A stretch of 64,000 nt of DNA from Pseudooceanicola sediminis (GCF_003575965.1 NZ_QWJJ01000011.1:98986-162985); one strand, 5' to 3'. Numbered from the stretch's first letter, positions 25,722 through 34,527 are shown. Made by a program: numbers and translations. The notes: generated by a model not told the origin, from the sequence alone.

Positions 25722-26723
25722 TTACAGACCGGCGTTGATCGCCTGTGCCGCGTCGATGTTCTCCTGGCCGACGTCGGCGGTGAACTCTTCCCAGACAGGT
25801 TTCATCACCGTCACCCAGGCTTCACGCTGCTCGGGCGTCAGCTCGCGGATCACGCCACCGGCATCCAGAACACCCTGACGCGCTTCCATGTCGACCTCGT
25901 TGATGGCCGCGTTCCGCTCGACCGAAACCTCGTCGAGGATCGTCAGGAACTGGTCGCGCACCTCGGGCTCAAGGCTGTCCAGCCAGTCGACCGACGCCAC
26001 GACAAGGTAGTCCAGAACACCGTGGTTGGTTTCGGTGATGCCGTCCTGGACCTCATAGTATTTCTGGCCCAGCACGTTCGACCAGGTGTTTTCCTGCCCG
26101 TCGACCACGCCCTGTTGCAGCGCGCCGTAGACCTCGGAAAACGCCATTTTCTGCGGGCTTGCATCCAGTGCTTCCATCTGCGCGACCAGCACGTCGCTGG
26201 GCTGGACGCGGAATTTCAGGCCCTTGGCATCCTCGGGCATGATCAGCGGCTTGTTGGCCGAGAACTGCTTGAGGCCGTTGTGCCAGAACGCCAACCCCGC
26301 CAGTCCGCGTTTTTCCATCGACGACATCATCTTCTGACCCGCGTCCGAGGATTGGAACGCATCGACCGCTTCCATGTTCTTGAACATGAAGGGAAGGTCA
26401 TAGATGCGGAACTGCTTGGTGAAGGTCTCGAATTTCGACAGCGACGGCGCGGCCAGCTGGACATCGCCCTGCAACATCGCCTCAAGCACCTTGTCGTCAT
26501 CGTACAGGGTCGAGTTCGGGAACACCTCCATGCAGGCAACGCCGTCCATCTCGTCGTTGACGCGCTGTTCCAGCAGCGATGCGGCAATCCCCTTGGGGTG
26601 CTTGTCGGTATTGGTGACATGGCTGAACTTGATCACGATCTCGCCGTCGTCACAGGCGGCAAACGCCGCTTGCGAGGTGACGGCCAGGGCCAGCGCGGTG
26701 GCGGCTGTGGTCAGGAATTTCAT
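25722..26723 (-). CDS. dctP: TRAP transporter periplasmic C4-dicarboxylate-binding protein DctP
   Basis: A 333-residue precursor with a Sec signal peptide (hydrophobic residues 4-20, AFA cleavage). IVIKFSHVTNTDKHPKG marks the DctP family, and the ligand-binding region FSEVYGALQQGVVDGQENT and ETNHGVLDYLV are well conserved. The signature Arg in FRVQPSDV, which binds the substrate carboxylate in TRAP proteins, is present. It binds malate, fumarate or succinate-type acids. GGAGGAGAA precedes the start. Two 18-bp palindromes lie 184-233 bp upstream and a DctB/DctD pair is encoded nearby. Confidence 0.94.
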   Translation of the reverse strand: MKFLTTAATALALAVTSQAAFAACDDGEIVIKFSHVTNTDKHPKGIAASLLEQRVNDEMDGVACMEVFPNSTLYDDDKVLEAMLQGDVQLAAPSLSKFETFTKQFRIYDLPFMFKNMEAVDAFQSSDAGQKMMSSMEKRGLAGLAFWHNGLKQFSANKPLIMPEDAKGLKFRVQPSDVLVAQMEALDASPQKMAFSEVYGALQQGVVDGQENTWSNVLGQKYYEVQDGITETNHGVLDYLVVASVDWLDSLEPEVRDQFLTILDEVSVERNAAINEVDMEARQGVLDAGGVIRELTPEQREAWVTVMKPVWEEFTADVGQENIDAAQAINAGL

Positions 26724-26906
26724 CTCGTTCTCCTCCCGGATTGACTATCGAAGGCAGGGGGCCCCCCTGTCTGGCGATAAAAATCCGCATTGGCGCCGCT
26801 GCGCTCAAGCGAAACTGAACACCCCGAAAAATTTTGTGGATACTTCATTGATTTCATAAACTTAGCCGAAAGACATGCAGAAAACGCATAGCCGTCATGC
26901 GAAAAA

Positions 26907-26924
26907 CGTGCGAAATTCCGCACA
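26907..26924 (-). promoter_or_regulatory. Candidate DctD operator, distal-copy A (imperfect palindrome)
   Basis: CGTGCGAAATTCCGCACA matches the perfect palindrome at 26939-26956 at 15 of 18 positions. The centres of the two sites are 32 bp apart, about three helical turns, so dimers would bind on the same face. It is located about 190 bp upstream of dctP. Confidence 0.6.
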
Positions 26925-26938
26925 CCCTTTGCAGGAAA

Positions 26939-26956
26939 TGTGCGGAAATCCGCACA
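26939..26956 (-). promoter_or_regulatory. Candidate DctD operator, copy B (perfect palindrome)
   Basis: TGTGCGGAAATCCGCACA has perfect 8-bp arms around AA. The sequence and the paired arrangement are like upstream activator sites for DctD-type regulators of dicarboxylate transport. It lies between dctP and the divergent lipoprotein gene (start at 27086), so it could also influence that gene. Confidence 0.65.
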
Positions 26957-27085
26957 ACATGCCCGGAATCGCCTGTTGCCAGCCCGCCGCGCACAGGATC
27001 CGACATTGACCGTCGCGCCTGTACACCCTGTTCGCCTGCAAAGTTTCCCCTATGATCCCCTCAAGAAGGACCAAGGGGGGTCAAC

Positions 27086-27610
27086 ATGGCGCATTTCCGA
27101 AAAACCGCATCCGTACTGCTGCTTGTCGCGCTGGCCGGCTGCGCACCGCAAACACCCTACGAACGGTACACATCGGGCGAGGTGATGCGCAATTACCCCT
27201 ACCGCGCCGGGGCCAGCGGGGCGCAGACGCAACGCGCCATCACCGATTGCCAGGTCAGCGCCGCACAGCGCGTGCCCCAGCAACTGCTGGTGCAAACCAC
27301 GCCCACCTACGTCACCCCCACCCAGACCCAGTGCAACCGCTACGGCACGCAGACCATCTGCAACACCACCGGCGGGCAGATCATGGGCGGTCAGACCTAT
27401 ACCAGTGATGCCAATGCGGGGTTGCGCGCCCGTGTCTATGCCCAATGCATGGCCGACAAGGGCTTTCGCGCGGTCGACCTGCCGGCCTGCCCCGTCGGCA
27501 CCCCGCTGACCGCGACCTTCACCGCCCCGACGCTGGCACCGCTGGCCCGCAGCAGCTGCTATATCGTCACACCGGACGGCAGAACCATGATCGGCAATCG
27601 CGGCGCATGA
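27086..27610 (+). CDS. Predicted lipoprotein of unknown function
   Basis: A 174-residue protein with a lipoprotein signal peptide: positively charged start, hydrophobic stretch and lipobox LAGC (Cys at about residue 18). The mature part is rich in Gln, Thr and Tyr and contains six further cysteines, including CNRYGTQTICN, YAQCMADKGFRAVDLPAC and SSCYI, suggesting disulfides in the periplasm. The phrase CMADKGFR occurs in several small alphaproteobacterial lipoproteins. AAGGGGGG precedes the ATG. It is divergent from dctP; no functional link is shown. Confidence 0.75.
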   Translation: MAHFRKTASVLLLVALAGCAPQTPYERYTSGEVMRNYPYRAGASGAQTQRAITDCQVSAAQRVPQQLLVQTTPTYVTPTQTQCNRYGTQTICNTTGGQIMGGQTYTSDANAGLRARVYAQCMADKGFRAVDLPACPVGTPLTATFTAPTLAPLARSSCYIVTPDGRTMIGNRGA

Positions 27611-27734
27611 CGTCCGCGCCACTGGTGCCGGGCCGGTTTCCCCTGCCCGCACTTGTCCTGCCCGCACCTCTCCCGTCCCGGTCGCTCCTGTCGTCGCCGC
27701 CCCGGCGGCTGCCAAGGCCCGTCCCACCTCGACC

Positions 27735-28964
27735 CTAGCGAAAATCGTCAGGCTTCAGCGCGTATTTCGCCAGCTTGTCGTACAACGTCTTGCGCGGCAG
27801 CTTCAGCGCATCGGCCACGACGGCGGCGCGTCCCTCGTGACGGCGCAGCGCAGCGGCCAGCAGGCTCTTTTCGATCCGCGCCATCTGTTCGACCAGCCCC
27901 AGATCGCTGGCCCCCTCCTCGCCCGCCTCATCGGCGCCGAGGACAAACCGCATGGCTTCGCTCATCAGCGCCCGCGCATTGCCGGGCCAGTCACGCGCCA
28001 TCAAGCCGGCAATCACCTCCGGGGTGATTTCGGGTGCGGCAAGGCCAGCCTGCTCCGCTGCCTGGGCCACGTATTGGCGAAACATCACCGGAATATCCTC
28101 GGGGCGCTCCTTCAGCGCCGGGGTGTGCACGCGCATCACCCCCAACCGATAGAACAGGTCGGCACTGAACTGACCGGCCGCAACGGCCTGTTCCAGCTCG
28201 GCGGTCGCCCCGGCGATCAGCCGTGTGCCGCTGCTGCTCTCCAGCCGCTCGGACAGGGCGAACTGTCCCTCGACGCTCAGCTGGCCGATCTCGTTCAGGT
28301 ACAGCGATCCCCCCGCCGCCTCCTGGAACGCGACATCCAGCGCCGCGGTATCCATGCCCGCCGCCGCGCGTTTGACAAAGGGGCGCTGCGCGGTGCGCGA
28401 CGACAGGTGGATCACCTCGGCCACCTTCGATATGCCCGCACCCGGCGCGCCCGTCACCAGCACATCTGCGCCCGTCGCCGCAACCTGCCGGATCCGTCGC
28501 CGCAGCGCCTGCGATTGCTCAGAGCGGCCAAAGATCATTCGCGCCGCAGGGTCGCCGGTTTCCAGCTGCGCCTTCAGGCGTCGGTTTTCCAGCACCAGCG
28601 CGCGGGTGCGCAGCGCCCGCTCCACCACCGGCAGCAGTTCGGACGACGCGCAGGGTTTTTCCAGGAACCCGAAGGCCCCGCGATCCATCGCCGCCACCGC
28701 CATCGGGATATCCCCCTCGCCGGTCAGAAGGATCACCGGCAATTCCCCGTCGATCTTGAGAGCATGGTCCAGCAGAAAGAACCCGTCGCGCCCCGGCATA
28801 CGGATGTCCGACAGGACGATCCCGTCGAAATCGGCGGCGATATGATCCTTGGCCTCGATGAACGAGGCCGCGATGCGTGGCTCCAGATCCGCCAGCTCCA
28901 GCGTCTGGGCCAGCGCCTCGCGCACCGCCGCATCGTCATCCACCAGCAAGACCGTTCGCGTCAT
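27735..28964 (-). CDS. dctD: DctD-like response regulator, NtrC family, lacking sigma-54 interaction motif
   Basis: A 409-residue protein: receiver domain (residues 1-120; acidic DDD at 9-11, phospho-acceptor Asp53, Lys103), a reduced AAA+ domain (about 140-345) and a Fis-type HTH (about 370-405, KLPRKTLYDKLAKYAL). The AAA+ part is degenerate: the Walker A is GAPGAGIS with Ile at the Lys position (178), Walker B reads LYLNEI with Asn for Asp, and the segment that should hold ESELFGHEKGAFTGA is deleted. It therefore cannot be a normal sigma-54 activator and probably acts on another holoenzyme. It lies downstream of dctB. The ATG at 28964 begins the receiver domain. Confidence 0.88.
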   Translation of the reverse strand: MTRTVLLVDDDAAVREALAQTLELADLEPRIAASFIEAKDHIAADFDGIVLSDIRMPGRDGFFLLDHALKIDGELPVILLTGEGDIPMAVAAMDRGAFGFLEKPCASSELLPVVERALRTRALVLENRRLKAQLETGDPAARMIFGRSEQSQALRRRIRQVAATGADVLVTGAPGAGISKVAEVIHLSSRTAQRPFVKRAAAGMDTAALDVAFQEAAGGSLYLNEIGQLSVEGQFALSERLESSSGTRLIAGATAELEQAVAAGQFSADLFYRLGVMRVHTPALKERPEDIPVMFRQYVAQAAEQAGLAAPEITPEVIAGLMARDWPGNARALMSEAMRFVLGADEAGEEGASDLGLVEQMARIEKSLLAAALRRHEGRAAVVADALKLPRKTLYDKLAKYALKPDDFR

Positions 28965-28979
28965 GCGCCTGTTACCCTT

Positions 28980-29100
28980 TCCTCGCCGCGCCGCGCCCGG
29001 CGCGGCCCCTTTCCTCGCCGCGCCCGGCACAGCTACTTTGCGCGCCCCCCGGCGCGGCCCCTTTGCGCGCCCCCCCGGCGCGGCCCCTTTGCGCGCTGCG
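28980..29100. repeat. GC-rich degenerate tandem repeats in the dctB-dctD spacer
   Basis: Copies of a 25-26-bp unit starting TTTGCGCGCCC and ending GCGCGGCCCC occur at 29037-29061 and 29062-29087, with a partial third copy to 29097 and looser relatives back to about 28980. A second short direct repeat, GCCCGAGCCAAAGCGCC, is found near 29170 and 29201. The 292-bp spacer between dctB and dctD holds no gene. These GC-rich blocks may fold strongly in the mRNA. Confidence 0.75.
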
Positions 29101-29256
29101 CACCTGTCACGTGAAAGATACCCCCACGATCCTCGAATGGCGAGAGGGGGGAGGCCCCCCCGAGTGATACCGCCCGAGCCAAAGCGCCCTCGCGCTGCAT
29201 GGCCCGAGCCAAAGCGCCTCGCCCTCCTCAGCCCGACGGGACGCCGCAGGATACGC

Positions 29257-31056
29257 TCACGCCTCTGCCGGCTCTGCCGCCGCCAGCTGAACGGTGAATT
29301 CCGCGCCGCCCTCCGGGTGGCTCTGGCCACGGATAGCGCCACCAAAGCTCTGGACCAACCCGTAGGAAATCGACAGGCCCAGCCCCATCCCCTCCGACGC
29401 GCCGACCTCCTTGGTGGAATAGAACGGGTCGAATATCTTTTCCGGCGCGGCAATACCCGGCCCGGTGTCGCGCACGCGGATTTCGGGGCGTGTGAGGGTG
29501 GCCGCTGCGGCCTCCTGCCCCGCCACGCCGGGTGCAGATGGGCCCTGGCCCGCGTCAGTCAGGGTGATCGTCAGCTCCTTGACCGGCGCGGCCGCCATCG
29601 CATCGACGGCGTTGGTGATCAAGTTCACCAGCACCTGCCCCAGCCGCACCTCGCCGCCCATGGCCCAGACCGGCGCATCGGGGGCATGCCAGTGCAGGCG
29701 TACACCATCCTTGGCAATGCGCGCCTCGGTCATCTCGACCGCGGTTTCGATCACTGCCACCAGGTCGATGCGGCGCACAGGCTCGCTCTCCTGCCGGGCA
29801 AAGGCGCGCAGGTTGCGGATGATCCGCCCCATGCGCCCGGCCAGGTCGGCGATGCGGTGCAGGTTTGCCGCCGCCCGGTCGGCCTTGTCCCGCGCCAGAA
29901 AGACCGCGCCGTTTTCCGCGAATTGCCGGATCGCCATCAGCGGCTGGTTCAGCTCATGGCTCAGCCCCGCCGACATCTGCCCCAATGCGCTCAGCTTGCT
30001 GGCCTGGACCAACTCGTCCTGCGCGCGCTTCAGGGCGGCCTCGGCCTCCTGCCGCTCTGTCACCTCGCGGCGCAACCGCGCGTTGGCGCCCGACAACTCG
30101 GCGGTGCGCGCCGCGACACGGCTCTCCAGCCGGGCATTGGCCTCCGACAGGCTGCGCCGCCGCTCCAGCGCCGCGATCAGTGCGGTGCCCAGCACCATCA
30201 GCACCAGCGCCACGACGGTCGCCTGCAATCCTGCCAGCCGACGGACCGGCGCGGCATCAACCAGCGCCTCTGCCCGCATTCCGACCTGGGGCAGATCCCG
30301 CTCCAGATGCAGGGCGCGGCGCGGCAGATAGGGCGACCAGTCGATCCGCCACAGCTCCAGCCCCGCCACCCGCCGCGCACTGACCGTGCTGCCGCTCGCC
30401 CCCGGTGGCGCCAGCCCGGCGCCCTCCGGCAGGCGCCGCCATCCCAGCAGTTCCGACCGATTCGAGATAAAGACCACCTCAGCGGCATCGGTGAACAGAA
30501 CCGCAGGTCGATCGCCCCGCCACTCCTGCTCCAGCAGGTCGATGTTCACCGTCACCAGCAGGATGCCGATCACCCCACCGCCGTCCGAAAATGTCGGCGC
30601 AGCAAAGACATAGACGCGAACGCCCTGCCCCGGATCCACCCCGTGCCCGGCGCCCAGCGCCCCGTCCCGCGCCCGCTCCAGCGCCTCTGCGATATAGGCG
30701 GTGCCGGGCACTGCGGCCGGCTTGGCCTCGGACAGAACCCGCCCCGCGGCGTCCAGGTAGGCCATGTTCAGCACCCCGGTCCGGTCGGCACTGGCCAGCA
30801 GCAGCGCCTGCGCCCCCATCACATCGCCGGTGCCCGCGCTCAGCCCGCGCAGCACCGGATGGTCCGACATCAACACCGCCAGATCCTGATAGCGCTGCAA
30901 TTGCCCGGTCAGCCGGTCGGCGGCCAGCGACAGATCCGCCTCGCCCCGCTGCGCCAGCGCGCCCAGCGACTGCCGATAGGCCGACTGGAACACCAGCGCC
31001 GACACCAGCCCGACCGACCCCAACAACAGCACGACAACAAGCACCCGGCGATACAT
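29257..31056 (-). CDS. dctB: C4-dicarboxylate sensor histidine kinase DctB
   Basis: A 599-residue membrane kinase. The N-terminal membrane segment (VLVVVLLLGSVGLVSALVF) is followed by a periplasmic sensor of about 260 residues with PAS/Cache-like features, a second membrane segment near residue 285, a coiled coil, and the kinase core. The H-box is GLSHELNQPLMAIRQ (His about 360), the N-box LVNLITNAVDAM, the G boxes DTGPGIAAPEKIFDPFYSTK and GMGLGLSIS. This layout is the DctB group, which senses external dicarboxylates and phosphorylates DctD. It is upstream of the dctD gene on the same strand and divergent from the P450 gene (81 bp). Confidence 0.92.
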   Translation of the reverse strand: MYRRVLVVVLLLGSVGLVSALVFQSAYRQSLGALAQRGEADLSLAADRLTGQLQRYQDLAVLMSDHPVLRGLSAGTGDVMGAQALLLASADRTGVLNMAYLDAAGRVLSEAKPAAVPGTAYIAEALERARDGALGAGHGVDPGQGVRVYVFAAPTFSDGGGVIGILLVTVNIDLLEQEWRGDRPAVLFTDAAEVVFISNRSELLGWRRLPEGAGLAPPGASGSTVSARRVAGLELWRIDWSPYLPRRALHLERDLPQVGMRAEALVDAAPVRRLAGLQATVVALVLMVLGTALIAALERRRSLSEANARLESRVAARTAELSGANARLRREVTERQEAEAALKRAQDELVQASKLSALGQMSAGLSHELNQPLMAIRQFAENGAVFLARDKADRAAANLHRIADLAGRMGRIIRNLRAFARQESEPVRRIDLVAVIETAVEMTEARIAKDGVRLHWHAPDAPVWAMGGEVRLGQVLVNLITNAVDAMAAAPVKELTITLTDAGQGPSAPGVAGQEAAAATLTRPEIRVRDTGPGIAAPEKIFDPFYSTKEVGASEGMGLGLSISYGLVQSFGGAIRGQSHPEGGAEFTVQLAAAEPAEA

Positions 31057-31137
31057 CCACGCTCCCTCATCCGCGTTCCCGCCCCTTCATAGCGGTCGGG
31101 GGCTTGCCTTGGCCAGCGCCCGGCGTAACAAGAGCCG

Positions 31138-32319
31138 ATGAGCAGAATTTCCCAATCCCCCACCGATCCCGCCTTCGTCCAGAACCCCTACGACTTCTAC
31201 GCCCGTCAGCGGGCCTCGGGGCCGATGCACGACTGGGACGAATACCAGATGCCCGCCGTCTTCGACTATGACACGGTGAACGCCCTGCTGCGCGACCGCC
31301 GCTTCGGCCGCGATTGCCCGGAGGAGTTGAAAACCCCCGTCGCCCCCCATATCGAGGATTTCCATCAGGTCGAGAAATACTCGATGCTGTCCCTTGATGG
31401 CGCCCCCCACATGCGGATGCGCGCCCTGACCCTGCGCGCCTTTACCTCGCGCCGGATCGCCCGCCTTGAACCCGACATCATCGAGATTTCCAATACCCTG
31501 ATCGACGCCTTCCCGACCGGCCCTTTCGACCTGATCCCGGCCTATGCCGCGCAGGTGCCGGTGATCATCATCTGCCGCCTGCTCGGCGTGCCCGAGGCGA
31601 TGGCCCCCCAGCTGCTGGAATGGTCAAACACCATGGTCGCCATGTACCAGGCCCGCCGCGACCGCCAGATCGAAGACGCCGCCGCCCGCGCCGCCAGGGA
31701 TTTCGCCGACTACATCCGCGCCTATGCCGAAGAGAAACGCAAAAATCCCGCCGATGATCTGATCACCGAACTGCTCGCCGCCGAGGAAGCCGGTGAAAAG
31801 CTCAGCATGGACGAACTCATCGGCACCTGCATCGTCCTGCTGAACGCGGGGCACGAGGCGACGGTGCACACCATCGGCAACGGCGTCGTCGGCCTGCTGA
31901 ACCACGGCGACGCCCCGCGCTGGCTGACCCCCGAAACCGTCGACGCCACGGTCGAGGAAGTGCTGCGCCACGATCCTCCGCTGCACATCTTCACCCGCTA
32001 CGCGCTGGAGACGGCCGAGGTGCTGGGCCGCACCTTCCACCGCGGCGATCAGGTTGCGCTGATGCTGGGCGCGGCCAACCGCGACCCCAAGGTCTGGGAC
32101 ACCCCCGAGGTCTTCGATCCTTCCCGTCCGATCAAGACCAATACCTCGTTCGGGGCAGGTGCACATTTCTGCATCGGCGCACCGCTCGCCCGGCTGGAAC
32201 TGCGCCATACCCTGCCGATCCTGTTCCAGCGCTGCCCCGATCTGAAACTGGTCGGCACGCCGGAATACGCCGACCTCTACCATTTCCACGGCCTTCACAG
32301 CCTGATGGTCACGACCTGA
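31138..32319 (+). CDS. Cytochrome P450
   Basis: A 393-residue soluble bacterial P450. The heme-binding signature is FGAGAHFCIGAPLARLE with the Cys thiolate ligand near residue 342. The I-helix oxygen-activation motif is LLNAGHEATVHT and the K-helix EVLRHDPP contains an E-R-type pair variant (E-x-x-R as EEVLR). It needs a ferredoxin or similar electron donor, which is not adjacent. The substrate is unknown. It starts with no strong Shine-Dalgarno (ACAAGAG) and ends before a good terminator, so it is likely monocistronic. Confidence 0.93.
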   Translation: MSRISQSPTDPAFVQNPYDFYARQRASGPMHDWDEYQMPAVFDYDTVNALLRDRRFGRDCPEELKTPVAPHIEDFHQVEKYSMLSLDGAPHMRMRALTLRAFTSRRIARLEPDIIEISNTLIDAFPTGPFDLIPAYAAQVPVIIICRLLGVPEAMAPQLLEWSNTMVAMYQARRDRQIEDAAARAARDFADYIRAYAEEKRKNPADDLITELLAAEEAGEKLSMDELIGTCIVLLNAGHEATVHTIGNGVVGLLNHGDAPRWLTPETVDATVEEVLRHDPPLHIFTRYALETAEVLGRTFHRGDQVALMLGAANRDPKVWDTPEVFDPSRPIKTNTSFGAGAHFCIGAPLARLELRHTLPILFQRCPDLKLVGTPEYADLYHFHGLHSLMVTT

Positions 32320-32341
32320 GCAAGCACGGACCGCCAAAGCG

Positions 32342-32378
32342 CGAATGCCCCGCCCTGGTCAGGGGCGGGGCATTTCTT
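32342..32378 (+). terminator. Rho-independent terminator after the P450 gene
   Basis: AATGCCCCGCCC / GGGCGGGGCATT-type stem of 11-12 bp with a 6-9 nt loop, followed by TTTCTTTC. It lies 25 bases after the P450 stop. Confidence 0.85.
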
Positions 32379-32488
32379 TCGAACGGGTCATTCAAACCCG
32401 CAGGCATGTCCCGCAGGCAGGCGTCTCCGGCAAGCTGCCTCAGCAAGCACGCCTGCCCAGGACACGGGTATCCCTCACACGGCCAGCC

Positions 32489-33184
32489 TCAATACAGCGC
32501 GTTCGTCTGCGGCCCCGTCAGCGACGGCAGGACGATCACGTCACATCCATGCACGGCGACCTCGTACAGATGGATCACGTCCTGATCCAACATGCGGATG
32601 CACCCCGATGACACGGCCTTGCCCAGGTGCAGCGCGTCAGCGCCGCCATGGATGCGGTACAGCGTGTCGACCCCATTCTCGAACAGGTACAGCGCCCGCG
32701 ACCCCATGGGGTTCTCCGGTCCCGGATCCATGCCGCCGTTGGCCACCGAATACGGCTCCAGCTCGGGTTTGCGGGCGATCGTCTCGGCCGGCACGTTCCA
32801 GCGCGGCCATTTCCGGCGAAACTGCAACCGGGCCGTGCCCGACCAGGAAAACCCGGTCGCACCCACCGCCACGCCATACCGCGTGGCCCGGCCATCCTTT
32901 TCGCTGAAATACAGCAGCGCCGCGTCGGGATCGATGATGATGGTCCCATAGGCCTTGTCGGGCCAGGGGTTGTCGACCTCCTGCCGCCAGAGGCGCGGGT
33001 CCAGGGTGCCACGCTCGATCGCGGGGATCGGATAGGGTTCGTCGGTGACGGCGGCATAGAAATCGGGCACGGGCGGCGGCGGCACGGCTGGCACGGCCAT
33101 GCTCACCTCCGGCTCCGGGGCCGTTGTGCAGGCGGCCAGCAGGCCCATGCCACCCAGGGCGACAAAATGACGGCGGTTCAACAT
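32489..33184 (-). CDS. L,D-transpeptidase (YkuD domain) lipoprotein
   Basis: A 231-residue exported protein. The N-terminus has NRRHF and a lipobox (LLAAC), so a Tat- or Sec-exported lipoprotein is likely. The YkuD catalytic motif is visible as RIHGGADA followed by AVSSGCIRM (His and nucleophilic Cys), near residues 180-200. The family crosslinks peptidoglycan or attaches proteins to it. The mature domain starts after a Pro-rich linker (about residues 32-40). Upstream lies a gene for a small exported protein on the same strand. Confidence 0.93.
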   Translation of the reverse strand: MLNRRHFVALGGMGLLAACTTAPEPEVSMAVPAVPPPPVPDFYAAVTDEPYPIPAIERGTLDPRLWRQEVDNPWPDKAYGTIIIDPDAALLYFSEKDGRATRYGVAVGATGFSWSGTARLQFRRKWPRWNVPAETIARKPELEPYSVANGGMDPGPENPMGSRALYLFENGVDTLYRIHGGADALHLGKAVSSGCIRMLDQDVIHLYEVAVHGCDVIVLPSLTGPQTNALY

Positions 33185-33235
33185 TGTTAACTTCCTTTTT
33201 CGGTCTGAACGCAGAGGCGATGGATCGCGGGCAGT

Positions 33236-33718
33236 TCAGGCCGAACGTGGCGGAGATTTCGGAGGCGGCAGTGCCAGTTGCAGCGCATCCAGCAGCAATC
33301 GCAGGGTCGCGGCCCGGCCTCCGCTGTCGGGCGGCGGCACCTTCACCGCGCCCGGCAGCACGACATGCGGCCCGCAGACCGACCCCGGCAGATGCGCCTT
33401 GCGACACCGCAACCAGCTTGTCAGCACGGCAGAGGGCGCATCGCTGACACGCGCGCCCGTCACGCTGGGTCGGGTCATCGGTTCGGGGTGTGCGATCCGG
33501 CCGCTTGCAGCGACATCCATGCCCGCCCGTCCCCCATGGCCGACGTTCCCGCCGCCCAGCGCCAGCCTCTCGGCCTGCAATGCCTTGACGACCTCAACCT
33601 CGACGGCGCCGTTGCGCAGGGATGCGGCATTCACATAGGCGCCCCACGGCAAGATGAGGGCCATCAGCAGCAGGGACAGGGTCATCCGGGCAAGCAACAT
33701 GCCTCGCATTACCCGCAT
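33236..33718 (-). CDS. Hypothetical small exported protein
   Basis: A 160-residue frame with a convincing signal peptide (MTLSLLLMALILPWGAYVNAA). The mature part contains a conserved-looking stretch LRCRKAHLPGSVCGP with two cysteines and a Pro-rich C-terminus. No family is recognised. It lies 51 bp upstream of the L,D-transpeptidase gene and may be co-transcribed, so a cell-envelope role is plausible. AGGC-type ribosome binding is weak, and the start could be the Met at 33700 or 33685. Confidence 0.55.
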   Translation of the reverse strand: MRVMRGMLLARMTLSLLLMALILPWGAYVNAASLRNGAVEVEVVKALQAERLALGGGNVGHGGRAGMDVAASGRIAHPEPMTRPSVTGARVSDAPSAVLTSWLRCRKAHLPGSVCGPHVVLPGAVKVPPPDSGGRAATLRLLLDALQLALPPPKSPPRSA

Positions 33719-33957
33719 GGCGCCGGAAAAGTCGAGCCTTCCCCCGGGGGCCCTGCCTCACATCCGCGTGAAAATGGCAGCGGATGCACACCCGCAAGGC
33801 TGCATTTCGCCCATATCGGCACCGCTCGTCCCCGCCGCGGCTGCACCGTTCAGACACCGCTCGGATACCGTTCAAATACCGACGTGCCAATCTGGCGTTT
33901 TCAAGGACTTAGCAGGGATACGCCCCGCGATACCGATGTCGGTACGCGCCACGGCCC

Positions 33958-34419
33958 CTAAAGCGGCAGCGCCGTGGTCGACTTGATCTGCTCCATCGAC
34001 AGCAGCGCGGTCACGTTGTGCACCTTCACCTCGGAAATCAGCGCCTGGTAGAACACGTCATAGGCACGCGCATTCTTGACCCGAACCTTCAGGATATAGT
34101 CGATATCCCCCGCCAGCCGATGCGCTTCCTGCACCTCTGGGCGGTCGTGCAGCGCCTTCAGGAACGCCTTCTGCCAGTCGGCCTCATGCTCGCTGGTGCG
34201 GATCAGGACAAAGAAACAGGCATCGAAACCAAGGCTTTCCGCGTCCAGCAGGGCCACCTGCGCGCCGATGATCCCGGCCTCCTTCATCTTGCGGATACGG
34301 TTCCAGACGGGCGTCTTGGACGAGCCCACCTTGCGCGCGATATCATCCAGCGATTGGGCGGCGTCCTGTTGCAATTGCAAAAGGATTTTCCGGTCAGTCT
34401 CGTCAAGGCGGACACTCAT
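33958..34419 (-). CDS. Lrp/AsnC family transcriptional regulator
   Basis: A 153-residue protein: N-terminal HTH (LDETDRKILLQLQQDAAQS, then DIARKVGSSKTPVWNRIRKM) and a C-terminal RAM effector domain (VLIRTSEHEADW..., HRLAGDIDYILKVRV). The start at 34419 has GGGGAAAGAG eight or so bases upstream; an earlier ATG at 34434 lacks one. It is divergent from the cysG-cysI-cysH operon across a 147-bp spacer that carries a palindrome, so control of sulfur assimilation in response to an amino acid is a reasonable hypothesis. Confidence 0.92.
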   Translation of the reverse strand: MSVRLDETDRKILLQLQQDAAQSLDDIARKVGSSKTPVWNRIRKMKEAGIIGAQVALLDAESLGFDACFFVLIRTSEHEADWQKAFLKALHDRPEVQEAHRLAGDIDYILKVRVKNARAYDVFYQALISEVKVHNVTALLSMEQIKSTTALPL

Positions 34420-34504
34420 TCGCTCTTTCCCCATTGTGGTGGAACGGATATCGGCAAGGTGGCGTTGGCTGAAACAGAATTCCTTATTTCCCCGCCCCCA
34501 TGGC

Positions 34505-34527
34505 ATAGGAACAGGAATATTTCCTAT
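34505..34527. promoter_or_regulatory. Candidate operator in the lrp-cysG spacer
   Basis: ATAGGAA and TTCCTAT (7-bp arms) flank an inner palindrome AGGAATATTTCCT centred on the same axis. A related AT-rich GGAATTCC-like element lies at about 34478. The position, about 40 bp upstream of cysG, and the A/T-rich core fit an Lrp-type binding site. Confidence 0.45.

Noticed and set aside
26724-26900. Search for a sigma-54 promoter (GG-N10-GC) before dctP
   Set aside because: Near matches have spacing of 9, 11 or 12 instead of 10 and lack the TGGCAC context; none is convincing.
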